From Paraflavisolibacter caeni (GTDB lineage Bacteria > Bacteroidota > Bacteroidia > Chitinophagales > Chitinophagaceae), in the NCBI RefSeq assembly GCF_025628885.1, contig NZ_JAOTIF010000001.1:310001-374000 (forward strand): a DNA stretch of 64,000 nucleotides, in the 5' to 3' direction. The translations under genes were made by a program, and so were the position numbers. Shown in pieces: positions 18,446-28,024 of this stretch (its first letter is position 1; every line of letters starts with the position of its first letter). A model generated the notes under the pieces. The model saw only the letters and a list, made by a program, of their open reading frames with translations, was not told the DNA's origin and ran no database searches.

Positions 18446-19723
18446 ATGTTGTATCATCTCTTTGAATGGTTTAGAACTGCAGGATACCAGTTTCCTGGCG
18501 TATCCCTGTTCCAGTTCATAACATTCAGAGTGTTAGTGGCTGTTATTTTATCACTGTTCATTACCACTGTTTATGGCAAGCGCCTGATTAATTACTTGCA
18601 GCGTAAACAAATTGGTGAGTCTGTTCGTGAACTTGGTTTGGCTGGCGAACACAGTAAAAGGGGGACACCCACAATGGGTGGTATCATCATCATTTTGGCA
18701 ATTTTGATTCCAACCTTATTGCTGGCCAATTTAGGAAAAGTATACATCCGCCTGATGATTGTGAGCACGATCTGGTTGGGTATCATCGGGTTCATTGATG
18801 ACTATCTGAAACTGAGGGCAAAGAAAAAGGCTAAGGAAAAAGGCGTAGCATATAAAAAGGGTGATGACGATGGGCTGGCTGGAAAGTTCAAGATATTCGG
18901 ACAAGTGATGTTAGGAGTCATCATTGGTGCAACACTCTATTTCAATAATAATGTGAAAACCTGGCGTGAATATCAAGGTGTTCCTAAAGCGGGTGAAACA
19001 ACTGTTATTGCTCGGGAGGTAAATAATCGAATCAAATATTTCGTTGAAGCAAAGGAGCCGATCACTACGATCCCATTTGTCAAGTCTCATGAATTTAATT
19101 ATTCCAAGTTGTTGCCAAATGGTTTGCGTGATTATACTTGGTTGCTTTATATCGGCGTTGTTATTTTCATTATCACGGCTGTTTCAAACGGTTCAAATAT
19201 TACAGACGGATTGGATGGGCTGGCAACTGGAACATCTGCATTGATAGGAGTCTGTCTCGGCATATTTGCCTATGCAAGTGGTAATCTGGTATTGGCTGAT
19301 TATCTCAATATAATGTATATCCCCAACCTGGGAGAGTTGGCAATTTTTATTGGTGCTATGATTGGGGCTTGTGTTGGCTTTTTATGGTATAACGCCTACC
19401 CAGCCCAGGTGTTCATGGGAGATACCGGTAGTCTTACATTAGGTGGAATTATTGCAGCCTTGGCGATTATTGTTCATAAAGAATTATTGATACCTATATT
19501 CTGTGGTGTATTCCTGGTGGAAAATCTAAGTGTAATGATTCAGGTTGGCTATTTTAAGTACACCAAAAAGAAGTATGGAGAGGGGCGTCGGGTATTCTTG
19601 ATGAGCCCATTGCACCATCACTATCAAAAGAAGGGGTATGACGAAGCAAAAATTGTTACAAGGTTCTGGATCGTAACGCTGTTACTAGTGATTTTTTCCA
19701 TAGTAACCTTGAAACTAAGATAG
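18446..19723 (+). CDS. mraY: Phospho-N-acetylmuramoyl-pentapeptide-transferase
   Basis: MraY transfers phospho-MurNAc-pentapeptide to undecaprenyl phosphate, making lipid I in the inner membrane. The 425-residue, multi-helix protein has the catalytic GFIDDYLKL motif, [22 protein letters not shown] and the C-terminal [10 protein letters not shown] motif. It is longer than the E. coli enzyme (360), mainly through a loop at about residues 170-225 ([19 protein letters not shown] region), which is typical of Bacteroidota. Confidence 0.96.
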   Translation: MLYHLFEWFRTAGYQFPGVSLFQFITFRVLVAVILSLFITTVYGKRLINYLQRKQIGESVRELGLAGEHSKRGTPTMGGIIIILAILIPTLLLANLGKVYIRLMIVSTIWLGIIGFIDDYLKLRAKKKAKEKGVAYKKGDDDGLAGKFKIFGQVMLGVIIGATLYFNNNVKTWREYQGVPKAGETTVIAREVNNRIKYFVEAKEPITTIPFVKSHEFNYSKLLPNGLRDYTWLLYIGVVIFIITAVSNGSNITDGLDGLATGTSALIGVCLGIFAYASGNLVLADYLNIMYIPNLGELAIFIGAMIGACVGFLWYNAYPAQVFMGDTGSLTLGGIIAALAIIVHKELLIPIFCGVFLVENLSVMIQVGYFKYTKKKYGEGRRVFLMSPLHHHYQKKGYDEAKIVTRFWIVTLLLVIFSIVTLKLR

Positions 19724-19759
19724 AGTTTATTGCTATGAAAAACAGCCTTTATCGTACGC

Positions 19760-21106
19760 ATGAAAACAATGTATAAAAAGTTAGTCATATTAGGTGGAGG
19801 AGAGAGCGGCATTGGCGCAGCCTTGCTTGCAAAGGCAAAAGCCTATGATGTGTTATTGATGGATGAAGGTTCTTTGAAAGAAGGTTATCGCAATGAATTG
19901 GTGAAAGCTGGTATAGAATTCATTGAAAAAGAAATAGATGAAAAAAGATTGCTGGAAGCAGATGAGGTAGTGAAAAGCCCGGGTATACCGGAAAAGAACC
20001 AGTGGGTAAAAAAACTGCGGGCTGCACGTATTCCGGTGATCAGTGAAATTGAGCTTGCATACAGGCATAAAGGTGATAGCAGGATCATTGCCATTACTGG
20101 TAGCAATGGTAAGTCCACAACTACTTCGCTCATCTATCATATGTGTAAACAGGCCGAAATGAGTTGTGCGTTGGTGGGGAACATTGGGTATTCTTTTGCT
20201 AAACAAATCGCTGAAGATCCGAAAGAGTGGTATGTGGCAGAGATCAGCAGTTTTCAGTTGGATGATATTCAAACTTTTCGTCCTGATATAGCTGTATTAT
20301 TAAATATTACTGAAGATCATCTGGATCGATACGATTACAAGTTTGAAAATTATATCAGTAGCAAGTTTCGCATTGCGATGAACCAGACTTCAAATGATTA
20401 TTTTATCTATAACCTGGATGACGAAGTGATAACTGATTATTTAAGAGAAAACTCAATTCAATCAAATAAATTACCTATTAGCATGAAACAGGAAGTTGTA
20501 AAAGGTGCATTTATTAAAGACGACGAAATGCATGTGCAAACAGGAAGCGAACAAATGGAAATGAGCGTCTATGATTTTGCTTTGAAAGGTAAACATAATC
20601 AATTCAACACTATGGCAGCATGTGTGGCAGGTTCTACTGTAGACATTCGCAAAGACAAGATCCGCGAAGCAGTACAGACCTTTGAAAGCCTTGAGCACCG
20701 CATGGAACCAGTGGCAACCGTTCGCGGTGTTGAGTTTATCAACGATAGTAAGGCTACCAATGTAAACTCTACTTGGTTTGCCCTAGAAAGTATGACAAAG
20801 CCAGTAGTTCTAATTCTGGGTGGCGTTGATAAGGGTAATGATTATTCCGCTATCATGGAAATGGTACAGGAAAAAGTGAAAGCAATCGTATGCATGGGGG
20901 TCGACAACACGAAGATTGTAGAGAAGTTTAAAGATGTGGTAAAGGTTGTAAGTACAAGTAGTGCTATTGAGGCTGTTAACGATGCCTTCAAAGTGGCAAC
21001 GGTTGGCGATGTTGTATTATTGAGCCCGGCCTGTGCATCTTTTGATTTGTTTAAGAATTATGAAGATAGAGGAACACAGTTTAAAGAAGCAGTGAGAAAC
21101 CTGTAA
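19760..21106 (+). CDS. murD: UDP-N-acetylmuramoyl-L-alanine--D-glutamate ligase
   Basis: MurD adds D-glutamate to UDP-MurNAc-L-Ala in the cytosol. The 448-residue protein has an N-terminal Rossmann-like UDP-binding domain (ILGGGESGIGAALLA), the P-loop TGSNGKST (113-120), the NITEDHLDRY motif and the FINDSKATNVNST motif of the ligase C-terminal region. A second in-frame ATG at 19769 is an equally possible start. Gaps to its neighbours are 36 and 54 nt, with no terminator in either. Confidence 0.95.
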   Translation: MKTMYKKLVILGGGESGIGAALLAKAKAYDVLLMDEGSLKEGYRNELVKAGIEFIEKEIDEKRLLEADEVVKSPGIPEKNQWVKKLRAARIPVISEIELAYRHKGDSRIIAITGSNGKSTTTSLIYHMCKQAEMSCALVGNIGYSFAKQIAEDPKEWYVAEISSFQLDDIQTFRPDIAVLLNITEDHLDRYDYKFENYISSKFRIAMNQTSNDYFIYNLDDEVITDYLRENSIQSNKLPISMKQEVVKGAFIKDDEMHVQTGSEQMEMSVYDFALKGKHNQFNTMAACVAGSTVDIRKDKIREAVQTFESLEHRMEPVATVRGVEFINDSKATNVNSTWFALESMTKPVVLILGGVDKGNDYSAIMEMVQEKVKAIVCMGVDNTKIVEKFKDVVKVVSTSSAIEAVNDAFKVATVGDVVLLSPACASFDLFKNYEDRGTQFKEAVRNL

Positions 21107-21160
21107 ATGTAGATCGAACCTCCAGTTGTTCACAATTTTCATGCACCACATAAAGATCAA

Positions 21161-22510
21161 ATGACCGAACCAATTCAAATACAATCACCGTTGCGCAATT
21201 TGCGGCCAAGGACAAAGGGCGATAAGGTAATTTGGGCATCTGTATTGCTACTGGTGCTTGCGTCATTATTAGTTGTGTATAGTGCTACAGGTTCCTTGGC
21301 GTATAAAATGTACAAAGGCAATACTGAGGTATACCTGTTTAAACAGGTCGCCTTTATCGTAGTTGGTTTTTGTGTTATTTATTTTGCTCACCGGGTTAAT
21401 TATACGATCTATTCCAGGATTGCTAAAATCTTGTTCTTTCTATCTATACCATTATTATTTTATACCTTATTTTTTGGTGTTACACTGAATGAAGGAAGCC
21501 GCTGGATAAAGCTTCCTATTATTAATCTAACGATGCAGACTTCTGACTTAGCTAAGTTGGCCTTATTCATATTCCTGGCCCGCTTGTTAAGTAGAAAACA
21601 ATCCGTTATAAAAGATTTTAAAAAAGGATTTCTTCCTATAATAATGCCAGTTGGATTGGTTTGTATGCTCATTGCACCAGCCAACCTTTCTACTGCCTTG
21701 CTCCTGGGTTCCAGTTGCATGGTATTGTTGTTTATAGGAAGAGTTAGTGGTAAACATTTATTGGGAGTTATAGGTGTTGCAATGATTCCTCTTGTCATAT
21801 TAGTGATGTCTGCCGTAATTAAACATCAGACATCCGGAGGAGAGGAAGTTACCACTAAAGAAAAAAGTTCAAGGATTACTGCACGTTTTGGTACCTGGGT
21901 CAGTCGTGTAGAAGGTTTTATTTATGGTGGAAAAGAGACCGATAATGATAATATGTATCAGGTCAATCAGGCCAAAATTGCTATTGCGAAAGGTGGAGTA
22001 TTGGGTGTTGGGCCGGGCAATAGTGAGCAAAGAAACTTTTTACCACAAGCATATAACGATTTTATTTATGCCATCATCATTGAGGAGTATGGATTGATGG
22101 GTGGGGCATTCATAATATTTATTTATCTGGTCTTCTTGTTTAGAAGCATCAGGTTATTCAAGAGGTGCCCATATGCCTTTGGCGCATTCCTGGCATTAGG
22201 GTTAAGCTTCACATTAGTATTACAAGCCATGGCTAATATGGCTGTTAACGTTAATTTATTTCCAGTAACAGGTGTTACACTGCCTTTGGTGAGTATGGGA
22301 GGGAGTAGTTTCCTCTTTACCTGTTTGTCAATTGGCATTATTTTGAGTGTGGCAAGGAATGTTGAACAATTAGAAGGAAAGGTTGCTTTAGAAAACGAAA
22401 AAATAAGTGAAATAGATAATCCAGTTGACGAAGATGCATCAGAAGAGAATGTTTCTTCATTAGTTGAAAAGCCTTCAAGAAAGAAAAAAACTGAACTTAT
22501 CGAAGCATAG
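21161..22510 (+). CDS. ftsW: Septal peptidoglycan polymerase FtsW (SEDS family)
   Basis: FtsW is the SEDS glycosyltransferase that polymerises lipid II at the septum together with FtsI. The 449-residue protein has about ten hydrophobic helices and SEDS signatures, including VVYSATGSLAY near residue 39, LNEGSRWIKLP, and VTGVTLPLVSMGGSSFL near residue 372. A hydrophilic, acidic then basic C-terminal tail of about 45 residues extends past the last helix. The position next to murD and murG supports FtsW rather than RodA. Confidence 0.93.
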   Translation: MTEPIQIQSPLRNLRPRTKGDKVIWASVLLLVLASLLVVYSATGSLAYKMYKGNTEVYLFKQVAFIVVGFCVIYFAHRVNYTIYSRIAKILFFLSIPLLFYTLFFGVTLNEGSRWIKLPIINLTMQTSDLAKLALFIFLARLLSRKQSVIKDFKKGFLPIIMPVGLVCMLIAPANLSTALLLGSSCMVLLFIGRVSGKHLLGVIGVAMIPLVILVMSAVIKHQTSGGEEVTTKEKSSRITARFGTWVSRVEGFIYGGKETDNDNMYQVNQAKIAIAKGGVLGVGPGNSEQRNFLPQAYNDFIYAIIIEEYGLMGGAFIIFIYLVFLFRSIRLFKRCPYAFGAFLALGLSFTLVLQAMANMAVNVNLFPVTGVTLPLVSMGGSSFLFTCLSIGIILSVARNVEQLEGKVALENEKISEIDNPVDEDASEENVSSLVEKPSRKKKTELIEA

Positions 22511-22614
22511 TTAAGATCATGAAAGAAGATTTGTCAAATAAAATGCATAATGTTTCCTTCTCTCCATTCTCAACACATGGCGCGTCTCTCTCGTCAAAAG
22601 GGGATAGAGCAGGA

Positions 22615-23700
22615 ATGAGGTTTATCATAGCAGGAGGTGGCACTGGTGGACATATCTTCCCGGCAATTGCTATTGCAAATGCCTTAAAAAAAATTGATGC
22701 ACAAACTGAGATACTGTTCGTGGGAGCAGAGGGGAAAATGGAGATGGAGAAAGTGCCCCAGGCAGGATATAAGATAAAAGGAATTGACATTGCAGGTTTC
22801 AACAGAAGTTCTTTAATTAAAAACTTTGGATTGCCTTTCAAATTGTTGAAGAGTTTTTTCCAGGTGAGGAGCATCGTGGATGGTTTTCGGCCTGATGCAG
22901 TAATCGGCGTGGGAGGATATTCCTCTTTCCCTGTTTTGCGATATGCACAGACGAAAGGAATTCCAACTTTTATTCACGAATCTAATTCGTTTGCCGGTAA
23001 ATCCAATATGCTTCTGAGTAAAAAAGCCACAAAGGTTTTTGTCGCAACAGATGGAATGGAGCGGTTCTTTCCAGCTGAGAAGTTGATGATAACAGGTAAT
23101 CCTGTAAGGAAAAGTATTGTAGAAGCTACAATGTCAAAGCGGGACGCATTGAGTTTTTTTGGATTCGGCGATGATAGGCAGACTGTATTAGTAGTTGGCG
23201 GTAGTCTTGGGGCTAAGTCAATCAATGAAGCAATTGATCTTCACTTGGATGACTTGCTGAACAGCAACTTGCAGGTAATATGGCAGACCGGTAAGCCCTA
23301 TGCTCAAAAAGCAAAAGACCGAGCAGCTGGGAAGCAACATGTGTGGGTAAGTGAATTCATAACACAAATGGAAACGGCTTATGCTGCTGCGGATATTGTG
23401 GTATCCCGAGCCGGAGCAATGGCTGTTTCCGAATTATCGCTTGTGAAAAAACCTGTAGTTTTTGTGCCCTATCCATTTGCTGCCGAGGATCATCAGACCG
23501 CCAATGCAATGAACTTGGTAAACAAAAGAGCGGCTCTAATGGTTAAAGACAGTGAAGCTATCGATAAAGTTGTTCCAGCTATTGTAGAATTATCAAAGAA
23601 TCAACAAGGGCAGGATGAGTTAAAACAAAATATTGCAAGATTGGCGGTTTCAAATGCTGACATAGTTGTTGCCGAGGAAATCGTCAAAACGATAAAATAG
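22615..23700 (+). CDS. murG: UDP-N-acetylglucosamine--N-acetylmuramyl-(pentapeptide) pyrophosphoryl-undecaprenol GlcNAc transferase
   Basis: MurG converts lipid I to lipid II at the inner face of the membrane. From the ATG at 22615 the protein has 361 residues and begins MRFIIAGGGTGGHIFPAIAI, the canonical glycine-rich acceptor loop. GVGGYSSFP, the HESNSFAGKSN motif, the UDP-sugar site (VVGGSLGAKSIN) and the VSRAGAMAVSEL motif follow. An in-frame ATG at 22519 would add 32 poorly conserved residues and is considered less likely, although it lies only 8 nt after ftsW. Confidence 0.94.
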   Translation: MRFIIAGGGTGGHIFPAIAIANALKKIDAQTEILFVGAEGKMEMEKVPQAGYKIKGIDIAGFNRSSLIKNFGLPFKLLKSFFQVRSIVDGFRPDAVIGVGGYSSFPVLRYAQTKGIPTFIHESNSFAGKSNMLLSKKATKVFVATDGMERFFPAEKLMITGNPVRKSIVEATMSKRDALSFFGFGDDRQTVLVVGGSLGAKSINEAIDLHLDDLLNSNLQVIWQTGKPYAQKAKDRAAGKQHVWVSEFITQMETAYAAADIVVSRAGAMAVSELSLVKKPVVFVPYPFAAEDHQTANAMNLVNKRAALMVKDSEAIDKVVPAIVELSKNQQGQDELKQNIARLAVSNADIVVAEEIVKTIK

Positions 23701-23797
23701 CAAGTAACTAAAGTAAGATAGTATTAGTAAACTAATAATGTGATTATTAAGATTCGATTTTAACAGGTAAAGTAAATCGAGCCAACGGTTCAAATTC

Positions 23798-25234
23798 ATG
23801 AAAGAGAAAATTGACATTCAGCGCATAATTGATTCCCCTTCAGAGTCTGGAGGCGTTTATTTTATAGGCATAGGTGGTATTGGTATGAGTAATCTTGCCA
23901 GATATTTCCATGCTAAAGGAGTTCCTGTTTCAGGATATGATAAAACGCCTACTGAGTTAACCAAAGAATTGGAACAGTCTGGTATCAAAATCCATTATGA
24001 AGAGAATGTTGATCTGGCTCCTAAAAATCCTGATTTGGTCGTATTTACGCCTGCTGTTCCCAAAGATCATGCTGAATTAGTGTTCTACCAGGAAAATGGA
24101 TTTCTTGTGGTGAAGAGAAGTGATGTGTTGGGAGCCATTACACGTGAGTCATTTAATATCTGTATTGCTGGTACGCATGGAAAGACTACCATTACTACAA
24201 TGATTGGTCACATATTGAGACATACTGGATATGGCTGCAATGCTTTTCTGGGTGGCATTTCTGTGAATTATGGAACGAACTTCTGGAGCAGTGAAAATAA
24301 TGTATGTGTTGTTGAGGCGGATGAATATGACAGGAGCTTTTTGAAGTTGTCACCTGATATCGCAGTCATTACATCTATGGATGCAGATCACCTTGATATA
24401 TATGGTGATGAAGCTAGTTTACAGCAAACCTTTGTTGAATTTGGAAACCGGGTTAAAGAAGGTGGTTTGTTGGTTGGTAAATTCGGCCTGAGCAAATTGA
24501 AGGAAGTAACTGTTCGAAACAAAATTTCGTACAGTTTACAAAATGGGAGTGCCGATGTGTTTGCCAGTGACATCCAAATCCAAAATGGTGGTTATAAATA
24601 TAATGTGCTGTGGAATGGCGGAGGGCTGAATGATGTTGAATTAAGAATAGGCGGTATGCACAATGTAGAGAATAGTGTGGCTGCTATGGCTATAGCGAAT
24701 TACCTTAAAATAGATGGCGAAAAGATCAAAGAAGCAGTGAAAGCTTTCAAAGGGGTAAAGAGAAGGTTTGAATACATAATAGCACCTGAGGTGCATCAGG
24801 AAGGAGCTTATCGTTACCCGGTTTTTATTGATGATTATGCGCACCATCCTGAGGAATTAAAGGCTTTGTTGAAAAGTGCCCGCAGTTTGTTTCCGCAAAG
24901 AAAGATTACGGTTATTTTTCAGCCACATTTGTATACACGTACAAGAGATTTCGCAGAAGGATTTGCCAGAAGTTTATCACTGGCAGACGAGGTGGTTTTG
25001 TTGCCTATTTACCCAGCCAGGGAATTACCTATTGAAGGGGTAAATAGTGAAATGATATTAGCTGATATTGATATAGAGCATAAGAGTATTGTAAAGAAGG
25101 AAGATGTTGTGAGTTGGATGGAGCAGTATGTAAAAACGCTAAACAAGGAGTTTGGAGAAGTGATCATTACGGCAGGTGCTGGCGATATAGATACACTGGT
25201 GCAGCCATTAAAGAAAATAATTGAACAGGCATAA
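23798..25234 (+). CDS. murC: UDP-N-acetylmuramate--L-alanine ligase
   Basis: MurC adds L-alanine to UDP-MurNAc, the first step of stem peptide synthesis. The 478-residue protein has the N-terminal UDP-binding motif FIGIGGIGMSNLA, the P-loop AGTHGKTT (124-131), VVEADEYDRSFL, the TSMDADHLDIY motif and DDYAHHPEEL with QPHLYTRT in the C-terminal domain. It is 97 nt downstream of murG in a gap with no recognised signal. Confidence 0.96.
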   Translation: MKEKIDIQRIIDSPSESGGVYFIGIGGIGMSNLARYFHAKGVPVSGYDKTPTELTKELEQSGIKIHYEENVDLAPKNPDLVVFTPAVPKDHAELVFYQENGFLVVKRSDVLGAITRESFNICIAGTHGKTTITTMIGHILRHTGYGCNAFLGGISVNYGTNFWSSENNVCVVEADEYDRSFLKLSPDIAVITSMDADHLDIYGDEASLQQTFVEFGNRVKEGGLLVGKFGLSKLKEVTVRNKISYSLQNGSADVFASDIQIQNGGYKYNVLWNGGGLNDVELRIGGMHNVENSVAAMAIANYLKIDGEKIKEAVKAFKGVKRRFEYIIAPEVHQEGAYRYPVFIDDYAHHPEELKALLKSARSLFPQRKITVIFQPHLYTRTRDFAEGFARSLSLADEVVLLPIYPARELPIEGVNSEMILADIDIEHKSIVKKEDVVSWMEQYVKTLNKEFGEVIITAGAGDIDTLVQPLKKIIEQA

Positions 25235-25263
25235 AGGAATTAAAAAATTAATAAACAACTGGT

Positions 25264-26367
25264 TTGCGTTTTAACAGGACGATACGGAAAATATTTTGGA
25301 TCGTAATAGTGACCATCATTGGATGCGGATTCATTTCACTCTTGGTTGCTGCAAATAGTAAGGAACAGCAACATAAGTGCAAGGAAGTATCCATATCTAT
25401 CATTGGTACAGGTGAAAAATATTATATTGGGAAAACTGATATTTCTGAAATTCTTAAAGCTGGAACAAATGACCGCCTAATTAATAGACCCTTGACCCAG
25501 ATAAATCTTGCAAGGTTGGAGAGCTTGTTAGAAGATAATCCGTGGATTAAGGATGCTGAACTTTATTTTGACAGCAGAAGTGTGTTGCACGTAATAGTGA
25601 CAGAGCGGCAGCCAATTGCCAGGGTGTTTGCAAAAAATGGCAATTCATTTTACATCGATTCATCTGGTTTACGCATGCCCTTGTTGAAAAAGGTAAGTGC
25701 CAGAGTTCCGGTTTTCACAAATTTTGTGGCAGCAAAAAAAATGTCGGCTAAAGACAGCATTTTATTGAATGAAATAAAGCAAATTGCGGTCTTTTTGGAT
25801 AAAGAAACTTTTTGGAATTCACAGATAGCTCAGGTAGACATTATGGAAGACCGAAAGTTTGAGTTAATCCCGGTTATTGGCAGCCATATCATTCGTATTG
25901 GTAAGGCTGAATTTATAGATCAAAAACTGAGAAGACTTTTAGTTTTTTATAAGCAGGTATTAAGTAAGACAGGAATTGATAAGTACAGTGTGCTCGATTT
26001 GCAATACGAAGGACAGGTTGTGGCCATACAAAAAGGTGCATTTTCTTCAGTTGACTCTGTTCAGTTGAAAAAAAATATTGCAGAATTATTGAAAACAGGT
26101 CAATTGATGCATTTGAATGATAGCTTGCAACAGGCATCACTACGTTCAATCGCTCAACGCGTTGATTCTACATCTATAAATTATGCAGCAACTATTGAAT
26201 CAGAAGAAGATTCTGGTTCGACTCATCATGATATAAATCCAGTTCTTAAAAAAGAACCTGTAAAAACCAAAATAAAAACACCTTCGGTTGAGGATAAGAA
26301 AGTGAAGACCAGTGAGCCGAAAAAAGAAATAAAACGTCCTAAAGCAGTAATGCCAAAGCGAGGATGA
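25264..26367 (+). CDS. ftsQ: Cell division protein FtsQ/DivIB
   Basis: A bitopic protein of 367 residues that links the FtsL/FtsB pair to the divisome. One N-terminal transmembrane helix spans about residues 12-30. A POTRA-like domain follows (about 40-115, with DNPWIKDAELYFDSRSVLHVIVTERQPIARV) and then the FtsQ beta domain (about 120-265). An unusual C-terminal tail of about 100 residues is rich in Ser, Glu and Lys and ends in a basic KRPKAVMPKRG. The best start is TTG at 25264. Position between murC and ftsA supports the call. Confidence 0.88.
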   Translation: MRFNRTIRKIFWIVIVTIIGCGFISLLVAANSKEQQHKCKEVSISIIGTGEKYYIGKTDISEILKAGTNDRLINRPLTQINLARLESLLEDNPWIKDAELYFDSRSVLHVIVTERQPIARVFAKNGNSFYIDSSGLRMPLLKKVSARVPVFTNFVAAKKMSAKDSILLNEIKQIAVFLDKETFWNSQIAQVDIMEDRKFELIPVIGSHIIRIGKAEFIDQKLRRLLVFYKQVLSKTGIDKYSVLDLQYEGQVVAIQKGAFSSVDSVQLKKNIAELLKTGQLMHLNDSLQQASLRSIAQRVDSTSINYAATIESEEDSGSTHHDINPVLKKEPVKTKIKTPSVEDKKVKTSEPKKEIKRPKAVMPKRG

Positions 26368-26586
26368 ATGAGTACTGTTTTGGGTATGTGACTAGCATTT
26401 TTCAATGTTGTACATTATTAATTCTGTTGCCTGATAATAGCAACGGAGTCATCATAAAACAAAAACAAAATAGTATTCCAGCTTGCAGGCTTAAGAGTTA
26501 GAAAGCCTGTAGGTATAAAAAGATCCAATCCGATGTGAAGCCATAACAGATCAATATCTGGTAAAACAACTAAAAACAACATAAAC

Positions 26587-27951
26587 ATGAACAACGAGCA
26601 ACCGATTATTGTTGGGCTCGACATTGGAACAACTAAAATTGCCGTGATCGCCGGCAGAAAGAATGAATTTGGCAAGCTTGAGATCCTTGGTTTCGGCAGG
26701 TCAAACTCTAACGGCGTGAAACATGGGCAGGTGCTCAACATCGATGAGACTATTAAAGCTATTCGAACGGCCCTTGAAAACTGTTATGCTTCCAATCCGA
26801 GCCTAGAAGTAAACGAAGTCTATGTCGGTATTGCAGGTCATCATATTAAAAGCCTGCAAACACGCGGTGACATTGTACGTCGTGATACTGAAAATGAAAT
26901 TTCACAATTGGAGATTGATCAACTGATTGCAGATCAGTACAAGACTTACATTCCTGCCGGAGATCAGATCATTGATGTGATCCCTCAGGAGTTTACAGTG
27001 GACAATTTTCAAAACATTCCCGACCCTATTGGATATGGAGGTGTTAAAGTAGGTGCCAATTTTCACATCATTACCGGTGATAAGAATGCCATTCGAAACA
27101 TTAATCGCTCTGTAGAACGCTCAGGGTTGATTACAAAAGACTTGGTTCTACAACCACTCGCTTCTTCTTCAGCTGTTATGGCCCAGGAAGATCTTGAAGC
27201 CGGTGTTGCTATTGTGGATATTGGTGGAGGAACTACAGACCTGGCAGTTTTTTATGAAGGTATTTTAAAGCACACCGCGGTTATCCCGTTTGCCGGAGAA
27301 AACATTACTAATGACATCAAGACTGGTTTGGGTGTCCTGAAGGCACAAGCCGAACAAATGAAAGTACAGTTTGGAAGTGCTCTGGCCAACGAAGCTAAAA
27401 CCAATGCCTACATTACCATTCCTGGTTTGCGTGGCATGCCGCCAAAAGAAATCAGTGTGAAGAACCTGGCGAATATCATTCAGGCGAGAATGAGCGAAAT
27501 TTTGGATTTTGTTACCTACCATCTGAAACAAGTTGGTTTGGATAACAAAATGCTAAATGGAGGTATCATTCTTACCGGTGGTGGTTCCCAGTTGAAACAC
27601 CTGATTCAGTTAGCTGAGTATGTTACAGGTTTAAATTGTCGTATTGGCTTGCCAACAGAGCATCTAGCTGCAGGTCATATTGAAGAATTAGCCAAACCAA
27701 CCTATGCTACTTGTCTTGGATTGATCTTGAAAGGTTATGATGATTATGAACATAATCGTAAACAGTTCCAGAAAGATTATAGAAAAGTAGTAGTACCCGA
27801 AACATTGAAGACCATAAAAGAGGAGGAGGAACAGGAACCAGAGGTGGCTGAAATACAACGGCCACGAAGAGGTGGTGTAAACAATTTCTGGGGAAAGTTC
27901 AAAAACAGCCTGATTGAGATTTTTAAAGAAGAAGAGGATAGGCAGTTGTAA
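26587..27951 (+). CDS. ftsA: Cell division protein FtsA
   Basis: An actin-like ATPase that tethers FtsZ filaments to the membrane and recruits divisome proteins. The 454-residue protein has the actin phosphate-1 loop VGLDIGTTKIAVIAG, the phosphate-2 motif VAIVDIGGGTTDLAVF and the adenosine motif GGIILTGGGSQLKHL. It ends in an amphipathic segment (VNNFWGKFKNSLIEIFKEEE) that would serve as the membrane-targeting helix. A 219-nt leader separates it from ftsQ, so an internal promoter is possible, though none with good spacing was seen. Confidence 0.95.
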   Translation: MNNEQPIIVGLDIGTTKIAVIAGRKNEFGKLEILGFGRSNSNGVKHGQVLNIDETIKAIRTALENCYASNPSLEVNEVYVGIAGHHIKSLQTRGDIVRRDTENEISQLEIDQLIADQYKTYIPAGDQIIDVIPQEFTVDNFQNIPDPIGYGGVKVGANFHIITGDKNAIRNINRSVERSGLITKDLVLQPLASSSAVMAQEDLEAGVAIVDIGGGTTDLAVFYEGILKHTAVIPFAGENITNDIKTGLGVLKAQAEQMKVQFGSALANEAKTNAYITIPGLRGMPPKEISVKNLANIIQARMSEILDFVTYHLKQVGLDNKMLNGGIILTGGGSQLKHLIQLAEYVTGLNCRIGLPTEHLAAGHIEELAKPTYATCLGLILKGYDDYEHNRKQFQKDYRKVVVPETLKTIKEEEEQEPEVAEIQRPRRGGVNNFWGKFKNSLIEIFKEEEDRQL

Positions 27952-28024
27952 AAAGAGTTTTCCGTCCTATGCAATTCAATTACATTAACTGCAATCACAC
28001 TGGTGTGCGCACAAAATATTTTTT

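Noticed and set aside
23785-23800. GGTTCAAATTC, resembling a tRNA T-loop
   Set aside because: No pairing T stem, acceptor stem or anticodon arm could be built around it.
26368-26586. Minus-strand frame in the ftsQ-ftsA gap
   Set aside because: It extends into ftsA on the opposite strand and has no recognisable protein features.
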